This document shows, piece by piece, positions 1-5,871 of a stretch of DNA of 10,753 nt. The position numbers and the translations under genes were made by a program. The first letter of the stretch is position 1; each line of letters opens with the position of its first letter. The DNA is from Treponema sp. (GTDB lineage: Bacteria; Spirochaetota; Spirochaetia; Treponematales; Breznakiellaceae): positions 1 through 10,753 of the forward strand of contig JAISEB010000095.1 of assembly GCA_031264395.1 (NCBI GenBank), in the 5' to 3' direction. The notes beneath the pieces are model-generated. The model saw only the letters and a program-made list of their open reading frames with translations. It searched no databases and had not been told where the DNA came from.

Positions 1-87
1 GGGGATCTTCTTGTCAACGTCATGGACGAAGGGCCTGAAATTCAGGCAGAATACAGGGAGGAACTGGATCGTCTCTTTAACGGATAA
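1..87 (+). CDS. C-terminal end of an upstream protein, possibly TerB_C-domain
   Basis: Reading frame 1 is open from the window edge to a TAA at 85-87 and gives 28 residues, starting GDLLVNVMDEGPEIQAEYRE and ending in LDRLFNG. The gene lies 27 bp upstream of the ATPase on the same strand, so it is very likely the first visible gene of the same operon. The tail (hydrophobic GDLLV, an acidic turn, then EYREELDRLF) resembles the end of TerB_C-domain proteins. Such proteins are known to be encoded next to DUF2791 ATPases and SF2 helicases. That identity rests on a short tail plus gene order and is tentative; that this is a coding end is more secure. Confidence 0.6.
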   Translation, partial: GDLLVNVMDEGPEIQAEYREELDRLFNG

Positions 88-114
88 CTATTCCAAAAAC
101 GGAAACGGAGCGGC

Positions 115-1434
115 ATGAACGATATTCCAAAACGGATAAGCACGGCAATACTCAATTCGCTTTCGGCCGGGGTGGTGCCCCGCATAGGCCTTGAATACAT
201 CGCGGTGGGCCGGAAGCGGGAGCTTGAAACCATACTCCGCGATCTTGAAAACCTGGGACAGGGCGCGTCGGTCTTCCGCTTCATCACGGGCCGCTACGGC
301 AGCGGCAAGAGCTTTTTTCTTCAGGCCGTCAGAAACTACGCAATGGAAAACAACTTCCTCACGGCCGACGCGGATCTTTCCCCGGAAAAGCGGCTTTCAG
401 GCTCAAACAGGGCGGGGCTTGAAACCTACAGGGAACTGGCGGGAAGGCTTTCCACCAAACTGCGGCCGGACGGAGGGGCGCTTGAACCGCTCCTTCAACG
501 CTGGATCAATTCGATACGGACGGAACTGGCGCGGGACGGCGCGGAACCTGGAGGCGGGGCGGGCCCGCCCGCGGGGGACTTTTCCCCCGCGCTTGAACGG
601 CGCATCTTTGAAACGCTTGCCGAAATGGAAGAAATGGCGCACGGCTACGATTTTGCCGCCGCCGTCGCGTGCTATTACCGCGCATTTGCCGCCGGGGATG
701 ACGAAAGGCAGAACGCCGCCCTGAGGTGGCTCCGCGGCGAATTTTCCACACGGACCGAGGCCAGGGCCTTTTTCCCCGCGGGAGAAATCATAACCGACGA
801 CAACTGGTACGGTTATCTCAAACTGCTGGGGGCCTTCGCCTCTCGTACCGGATACCGGGGGCTCCTTGTGTTTATTGACGAAGGGGTAAACCTCTACAAG
901 ATCACCAACAGGCAGTCCAGGGAAAAAAACTACGAAAGGCTCCTTACCATGTTCAACGACGCCATGCAGGGAAAGACCGAACGGATGGGAATTTACATGT
1001 CGGGAACCCCCCGCTTTATCGAGGACGAAAGGAGGGGGCTTGCAAGCTACCCCGCGCTCAAAAGCCGCCTTGAAGACAACCGCTTCGCCAGGGAGGGATA
1101 CTCCGTTTCCGAAAGCCCCGTACTCAAACTTGCCCCTCTTGCCAGGGAGGAAATTCACGTCCTTCTGGAACGGCTCCGGGACATACACGCAGGCCACTGG
1201 GGATACGAAAGTTCCCTGGGCGGCCGGGAAATAGAGGCGTTTATAGACCTCGCCTTCTCCGTTCCCGGCGCGGAAGAATTTATTACCCCCCGGGAAATCG
1301 CCAGGGACTTCCTCGGCCTTCTGGGCATACTCCGCGACGATCCCCGCCTGAGCTTCGACACCATGGTGTACCGCGACGGCTACCGGGTAAAGGGCAGCCC
1401 CGGAGATCCGGGTTACGCGGAATTTGAAACATAG
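115..1434 (+). CDS. BrxD-like (DUF2791) P-loop ATPase, BREX/TerB-island type
   Basis: A 439-residue AAA+-like ATPase of the DUF2791 (BREX ATP-binding, BrxD-like) family, probably cytoplasmic and acting on DNA with the helicase that follows. An N-terminal segment VPRIGLEYIAVGR (21-33) is followed by Walker A GRYGSGKS (59-66), a Walker B LLVFIDE (250-256), and a sensor-like SGTPRFIED (296-304). This is the usual motif order for the family, and the length is also normal. A Gly/Pro-rich stretch (about 141-155) sits in the long insert between Walker A and B and may be a flexible linker. The ATG at 115 has a GGAG at 107-110, four bases away, which is close but usable. The gene is 27 bp after the preceding stop and 2 bp before the helicase. 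In BREX type 2, and in TerB-associated islands, this ATPase is paired with an Lhr-like helicase. Its exact biochemical role is not established here; ATP binding is well supported by the motifs. Confidence 0.88.
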   Translation: MNDIPKRISTAILNSLSAGVVPRIGLEYIAVGRKRELETILRDLENLGQGASVFRFITGRYGSGKSFFLQAVRNYAMENNFLTADADLSPEKRLSGSNRAGLETYRELAGRLSTKLRPDGGALEPLLQRWINSIRTELARDGAEPGGGAGPPAGDFSPALERRIFETLAEMEEMAHGYDFAAAVACYYRAFAAGDDERQNAALRWLRGEFSTRTEARAFFPAGEIITDDNWYGYLKLLGAFASRTGYRGLLVFIDEGVNLYKITNRQSREKNYERLLTMFNDAMQGKTERMGIYMSGTPRFIEDERRGLASYPALKSRLEDNRFAREGYSVSESPVLKLAPLAREEIHVLLERLRDIHAGHWGYESSLGGREIEAFIDLAFSVPGAEEFITPREIARDFLGLLGILRDDPRLSFDTMVYRDGYRVKGSPGDPGYAEFET

Positions 1435-1436
1435 GA

Positions 1437-3707
1437 ATGTCCTCATTTTCCCGCCTTGCCCCCTTCATACGCGAATACATCTACGAAAAAAAGTGGGGCG
1501 CCCTGAGGGACATACAGGAAAAGGCCGCAGCCGCCGTTCTTGACGGGGAAGGACACGTCCTTATCGCGGCCGCCACCGCTTCGGGAAAAACCGAGGCGGC
1601 CTTTTTCCCCATCCTCTCGCTCCTTGTACGGCGAAAGGCCGGGGACGGGGCGGCGGGAGGAGGCGGGGCGCACGCCGCCGGAATAAGCGTCCTGTGCATC
1701 AGCCCGCTCAAGGCGCTTATCAACGATCAGGCGGCGCGGCTCCAGCCGCTTGCGGCGCGGGCGGGAATACCCGTAAGCCGCTGGCACGGAGACGCGCCCC
1801 AAAGCGGCAAGAAGAAGCTCCTTGAAGATCCCGAAGGGATTCTGCAGATCACCCCCGAATCCCTTGAAGCCCTGCTGCTCCTCAATCCCGGAAAAATACC
1901 TTTCCTCTTTTCCGCCCTCGCCTTTGTTGTCATAGACGAAGTTCACGCGTTTATGGGAAGCGACAGGGGAAGCCAGATCCTCTGCCAGCTTGCCCGCATC
2001 AGGGCCGCCGCCGGGGGAAAAGGCGGGGAGCCCCGGCGCGTAGGACTTTCGGCAAGCCTTGGGGATTACGGGGAAGCCATGCGCTGGCTTTCCGCCGGAA
2101 GCGAAAGGGGCGCCGTCCTTGTAGACGACAGGGAAACAAAACGCCGCATCCGCATAGGGCTGGATTATTTTCAGGCGGAACGCGGCGGGGAAAAGGATTA
2201 TTACGGGGCGCTGTACCATGAAACCAGGGGAAAGCGTTCCATCATCTTCACCAACAGCCGCCTTGAAGCCGAAGAAACCGCCGCCGCCCTGCGCGCCCTT
2301 TCGGCGGAACGGCGCGGCGGGGACCTTTACAGCGTACACCACGGCAGCATGGCCGCGCACACGCGCGAGCGGGCCGAGCGCGAACTCAGGGAAAGTTCCC
2401 GGCCTGTTACCACGGTGGCTACCGCCACGCTGGAACTGGGCATAGACACGGGGTCCCTGGACCGCATCATACAGATAGGGCCGCCCGCCGGCGTTTCCGC
2501 CTTTGTCCAGCGGCTGGGCCGCTCGGGAAGAAGAACGGGCGCGGCGGAAATCTACTTCACGTCCCTCGAGGAAAGGCGTGAGGAACGCGCAGTATGCGGC
2601 CCGGCGTCCATCCCGTGGGATCTTCTTAAAACCATTGCCGTCATAGAACTTTACCTCAGGGACAAATGGATAGAGGACGCGCCGGAACAGCCCCTGCCGT
2701 TGAGCCTTCTCTGCCATCAAACCCTGAGCGTCCTTGCGTCCCGCGGCGAACACACAAAGAAGGCGCTTTCCGGCCTCATACTCTCCTTCCCCTGTTTTGC
2801 CGGGGTAAGCGGCGAAGACTTCGAAGAACTCACCGGGAGCCTTATTGCTTCCCGCATTATCGAAGAAACGGAAGAAGGCGCCCTGATTCTGGGCGTCGAA
2901 GGGGAACGTTACACCGGCCACTATTCGTTTTATTCGATCTTCGCGGGCAGCGCCGAATACCGCGTCCTCGAGGGGGAACGTGAACTGGGAAAGATAAATT
3001 ACCTTCCCCCGGAGGGAAGCGGCATCATCCTTGGGGGAATATCAAGGCGCGTACAAAGCGTCGATCCCCGCCGCCGCGAAATACGGGTCGTCCCCGGCGA
3101 GGCGGGAAGCGTCCGCGTCTGGCGGGGCGGCGGACAGGAAACACACAACCGTGTAGCCCGCCGCATGAGGGAGATCCTTGAGGAAGACGGCGGCTATCCC
3201 TATCTTTTCCCTTCCGCCCGTTCCCGCCTCGATGAGGCCCGCCGCCTTTTCAGGGAGCAGGATTCAGGCCCGCTCTTTGTACCGGCATCAAACGGCGCGG
3301 ATAAAGGCGGTTCAAACGGCGCGGACAGGAACGGCTCAGGCGGCGCGGATAAAAACGGTTCGGGCGGCAGCTTCTTTTTTTTCCCCTGGCTTGGAAGCCG
3401 GGCCATGCGGACGTTTACCCTTCTTGTACAGGCCGGACAGTTCCGCGCGCCGCTGGGCATTCGTTCCGCCGTAAGGGAAAACGACTTTGCGCTGCGTATA
3501 GATTCCGCCCTTTCCATCCCCCGCTTCCGGGAGGAACTGAGGAACATCCTTGCATCCCCGGACGCGCCCCCTTTCCCCGTACAGGCAGATCAGATTCCCC
3601 TTACCGGAAAATTCGACATGCTCCTTCCGCCCCGCCTGCTTGTAAAACAGTACGCCGCCAACATGCTGGATTGGAGGGGAACACGGTCGCTGCTTGAGAT
3701 CCTGTGA
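1437..3707 (+). CDS. Lhr-like DEAD/DEAH-box (DEVH) superfamily 2 helicase, BrxHI-like
   Basis: A 756-residue ATP-dependent SF2 helicase with both RecA domains intact. Visible motifs are I TASGKT (47-52), Ia SPLKALINDQ (89-98), Ib TPES (139-142), II DEVH (167-170), III SAS (205-207), IV IIFTNSR (269-275), a HHG (301-303), V TATLELGIDTG (329-339) and VI QRLGRSGRR (358-366). The motif spelling, especially IDTGSLD and QRLGRSGRR, points to the Lhr branch. The remaining 390 residues would hold the winged-helix and accessory domains, but it is much shorter than full Lhr (about 1,500 residues) and matches the size of BrxHI-type helicases. The start at 1437 gives the typical opening FSRLAPFIREYIYEKKWGAL. 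The only SD-like bases (AGGA) touch the ATG, so translation probably depends on ribosomes ending the ATPase 2 bp upstream. Residues 619-642 are a low-complexity repeat (separate entry). It likely remodels or unwinds DNA together with the ATPase. Confidence 0.92.
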   Translation: MSSFSRLAPFIREYIYEKKWGALRDIQEKAAAAVLDGEGHVLIAAATASGKTEAAFFPILSLLVRRKAGDGAAGGGGAHAAGISVLCISPLKALINDQAARLQPLAARAGIPVSRWHGDAPQSGKKKLLEDPEGILQITPESLEALLLLNPGKIPFLFSALAFVVIDEVHAFMGSDRGSQILCQLARIRAAAGGKGGEPRRVGLSASLGDYGEAMRWLSAGSERGAVLVDDRETKRRIRIGLDYFQAERGGEKDYYGALYHETRGKRSIIFTNSRLEAEETAAALRALSAERRGGDLYSVHHGSMAAHTRERAERELRESSRPVTTVATATLELGIDTGSLDRIIQIGPPAGVSAFVQRLGRSGRRTGAAEIYFTSLEERREERAVCGPASIPWDLLKTIAVIELYLRDKWIEDAPEQPLPLSLLCHQTLSVLASRGEHTKKALSGLILSFPCFAGVSGEDFEELTGSLIASRIIEETEEGALILGVEGERYTGHYSFYSIFAGSAEYRVLEGERELGKINYLPPEGSGIILGGISRRVQSVDPRRREIRVVPGEAGSVRVWRGGGQETHNRVARRMREILEEDGGYPYLFPSARSRLDEARRLFREQDSGPLFVPASNGADKGGSNGADRNGSGGADKNGSGGSFFFFPWLGSRAMRTFTLLVQAGQFRAPLGIRSAVRENDFALRIDSALSIPRFREELRNILASPDAPPFPVQADQIPLTGKFDMLLPPRLLVKQYAANMLDWRGTRSLLEIL
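3291..3369 (+). repeat. 24-bp tandem repeat inside the helicase gene, about three copies
   Basis: Three consecutive 24-bp units start at 3291, 3315 and 3339, followed by a partial copy. They encode NGADKGGS, NGADRNGS and GGADKNGS, then GGS. The units differ at a few positions, so they are degenerate rather than newly duplicated. The stretch is in frame and does not disrupt the protein. It reads as a flexible, hydrophilic linker in the C-terminal region, between a basic ARSRLDEARRLFREQ segment and the hydrophobic FFFFPWLG segment. Confidence 0.85.
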
Positions 3708-3732
3708 AGCGCGCCCGGCGCGGGCCCGCTTC
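3706..3732 (+). terminator. GC-rich hairpin at the helicase stop codon, possible terminator
   Basis: Bases 3706-3711 (GAAGCG) pair with 3727-3732 (CGCTTC). After one C/C mismatch, 3713-3717 (GCCCG) pairs with 3721-3725 (CGGGC), leaving a 3-base loop. The stem starts inside the TGA stop codon. No T-run follows, so it is not a classical intrinsic terminator. It could still stabilise the mRNA 3' end or help stop transcription between the two converging operons. Confidence 0.4.
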
Positions 3733-3734
3733 AG

Positions 3735-3766
3735 GCGCGCGGGCAAGGCACACACGCCCGTCGCGC
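3735..3766. terminator. second GC-rich inverted repeat in the convergent intergenic region
   Basis: The left arm 3735-3744 (GCGCGCGGGC) pairs with 3756-3766, with one bulged T at 3761 and an 11-base loop. Because the stem is nearly symmetric it could act on either strand, between the plus-strand helicase gene and the minus-strand barrel gene ending at 3787. No T-tract is present on either side. An 11-base direct repeat (CGCGCGGGCAA at 3736 and 3762) overlaps the arms. Confidence 0.3.
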
Positions 3767-3786
3767 GGGCAAAGCCGCCGGCGCGT

Positions 3787-5871
3787 TTACCGCAGGCCCG
3801 TTTCGGCGTTTTTCCCGAACTGCCAGCCTACGCCCAGAGTGGGCCTGAATATGCCGTGAATCTTCGTCCCAAAGGAAGTAGTAAAATCAAGTCCCGCCTC
3901 GGCGTACAGGCTTCTCCAGAAAAAGTACTGTACCGAAATACCGGTGTTTATGGCGAAAGGTATTTCAAGATCGCCGTTATCTTCACCAATATCATAGGGG
4001 TTGGAAATGCCGATTCCCGCCCGTACGTTAAGACGCAGGGATTCCGTCAGGATTCGCTGGTACAGAATATCAAAAAATCCGGCGCTCATGATGGATATTC
4101 CGCTGTAATCCTCCGCCCATTCTTCCCTGTTCAGATGCTCAAGAAAATACAGGTTGAATTCCATGCCCAGCCTGTTTTTATTCCACCTGTAGGGAATATA
4201 CGCGGCGCGAAGATAAAAGCCGCCGGGGTTAAAGGGCCGCAGAACCGTCATGGGAGGCCTGTAGGTATCGTACAAAGGCACCTGTTGATACGTATAACGC
4301 CCGCCGTAGGCGTCGGGAATATAGGCAAAAGAGCCGGCATAATCCATGTGGGCCCCTTCCGTCCGGTTGATGCCGTAATACGGGATCATGGGCGCCCAGC
4401 CCGCCGAAAGGGTGTACTCGTCCTTTATTTTATCGGTAACCGGGACCGAAGGATCTTCCCCCCGTTTAATGGCGCTTTTTACCCCGGCGGCTTCCGCCCA
4501 CCTCCCGGTCTGCCATCCCATACCCACGGACGGGCGTATCATGAAATGATAGACCGACAGCATGTACTGGAAATTTATCCCGGCCTCAAAGAACAGATTC
4601 TTCCAGGCAAAAAACTGCGCCGAAAAACCGAAATTAAGCAGCAGCCCCCAAGAGTCGTCGGGTACATCCCGCAGATTTGAAGTATCATACCCAAACATAT
4701 TTTGCATGTAAGCATCGTAGATTTTGTCACTAAAACTTTTTTCGTTATGGTAATCCGCGCCGCCGCCGGCGCCGACCCGGGCGTTAAGCTGCCATCTTTC
4801 GGTGAGGGGGTATTGATACAAGAGATTGGCATACGCGGCCGATATATACGAGAAGAAACTCCCCGGCCCGTCGTTGGTCATACGCCATTCATTGTCCCCC
4901 AGAAAATCAATTTCCCCCTCAAGGCCAAAGAGCCCTATTTTGGTTTTAACGGGAAGCCAGGCGGTCCGGATATAGGCGCCTACGGGGTTAAAAAGATCCA
5001 CCTTCTGCCGTATGCTCCTCGCCATAAAATTGTTAAGATTAGGATCATTAGCGCCGCTAAAATAACCGGCACGACTGGCATAGTCCATTTCGCGCAAAAG
5101 ATCGGGCCCAATATACTTATACCGGGCATTTTGATAGTCAAAGGCCGCTATAAGGGGGGCGTAGCCGAACGACACGGTAAAATCATTGCCCTTCCTGAAA
5201 CCTGTCTGCACCCTGCCAAGGGATGCCCACAGCCCGCCGGGATTGCGGACAAACACGTCGTACATGCCCTTCCTTAACGTCTTGCGGTTAAAGACAAGTT
5301 CCGCCCGGCCGCCGTCCTCTACCGTTACGGAGTCGGGACGTAAAACGTCCCCGCGCGTCGACAGCTCAATTCCCGACCAGTCGAAATTCCTCCGGTGCCT
5401 TACCAGTGCGAATTCGGACTCGGGGAAAAAATTGAGGCCCGTAACGGTAATGGTCCCGTCCGGTTTGGCTATGTCGTAGTAGAGACCGTAAAAAGGCTGG
5501 TAGGTTTCAACTTCAGGCTGTACCGCGGCAAGAACCTGAAACTCCTGCCAGTCCGACAGCCCCTCGGCAAGGCCCATCCTGTTGTACGACGTGATCCGGT
5601 AGCGGTAGGAACCGGAACCAAGGAAAAGCTCAACCCGCGTTCCATCGGCGGTAAGCGTATCAACAGGAACAAAAACGCCTTCCTCAAACTTTTCAAAGTC
5701 AAGCGTGTAGTACAGGGCGCCGGGAACGGCGGGAAAGACAATAACCTGGGATATTTGAAACTCCCCGTTTCTTCTGATTACACGGGTTTCACCCGCCTCC
5801 TGGGCCGTAACGAAGCGGGAAAAAACAGCGATAAAGCAGAGGAAAAAAACTGTTCGCCTAAGGACGGCCAT
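3787..5871 (-). CDS. secreted/outer-membrane protein with FN3-like, IPT-like and two duplicated beta-barrel-like domains
   Basis: A 694-residue exported protein. The signal peptide MAVLRRTVFFLCFIAVFSRFVTA (split here as positive MAVLRR, hydrophobic FFLCFIAVF, then VTA before Q24) fits cleavage after residue 23. Residues about 37-114 look FN3-like and 137-224 look IPT/TIG-like (ITVTGLNFFPES, later YDVFVRNPGG). Two related beta-rich units follow at 229-462 and 484-694. Both open alike (SFGYAPLIAAFDY and SAGWAPMIPYYGI) and close alike (IRPSVGMGWQTG and FRPTLGVGWQFG). Alternating aromatic strands suggest an outer-membrane barrel, although the C-terminus lacks the usual final Phe. The start at 5871 is preferred because GGGGG lies 6 bases upstream and the overlap with the FecR gene is only 14 nt; an ATG at 5889 would add six residues but has no SD. 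It is the last gene of the cyclase operon. The family and function are not recognised; a surface or periplasmic sensor or porin role is inference. Confidence 0.75.
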   Translation of the reverse strand: MAVLRRTVFFLCFIAVFSRFVTAQEAGETRVIRRNGEFQISQVIVFPAVPGALYYTLDFEKFEEGVFVPVDTLTADGTRVELFLGSGSYRYRITSYNRMGLAEGLSDWQEFQVLAAVQPEVETYQPFYGLYYDIAKPDGTITVTGLNFFPESEFALVRHRRNFDWSGIELSTRGDVLRPDSVTVEDGGRAELVFNRKTLRKGMYDVFVRNPGGLWASLGRVQTGFRKGNDFTVSFGYAPLIAAFDYQNARYKYIGPDLLREMDYASRAGYFSGANDPNLNNFMARSIRQKVDLFNPVGAYIRTAWLPVKTKIGLFGLEGEIDFLGDNEWRMTNDGPGSFFSYISAAYANLLYQYPLTERWQLNARVGAGGGADYHNEKSFSDKIYDAYMQNMFGYDTSNLRDVPDDSWGLLLNFGFSAQFFAWKNLFFEAGINFQYMLSVYHFMIRPSVGMGWQTGRWAEAAGVKSAIKRGEDPSVPVTDKIKDEYTLSAGWAPMIPYYGINRTEGAHMDYAGSFAYIPDAYGGRYTYQQVPLYDTYRPPMTVLRPFNPGGFYLRAAYIPYRWNKNRLGMEFNLYFLEHLNREEWAEDYSGISIMSAGFFDILYQRILTESLRLNVRAGIGISNPYDIGEDNGDLEIPFAINTGISVQYFFWRSLYAEAGLDFTTSFGTKIHGIFRPTLGVGWQFGKNAETGLR

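Noticed and set aside
403..1446. 347-residue open frame on the minus strand opposite the ATPase gene
   Set aside because: It is a shadow of the GC-rich ATPase gene: the plus-strand frame has clear Walker motifs, and the minus frame shows no domain or SD.
1443..2921. 492-residue open frame on the minus strand opposite the helicase
   Set aside because: All helicase motifs are on the plus strand. Long antisense frames are common in GC-rich coding DNA, and this one has no recognisable motif.
1..3707. Complete BREX locus
   Set aside because: Only the BrxD-like and BrxHI-like genes are visible; PglX, PglZ and BrxC/PglY-type genes are not in the window, so a full BREX call is not supported.
3694..4680. 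328-residue plus-strand open frame across the intergenic region and the barrel gene
   Set aside because: It runs antisense to a convincing signal-peptide and duplicated barrel protein and shows no domain features.
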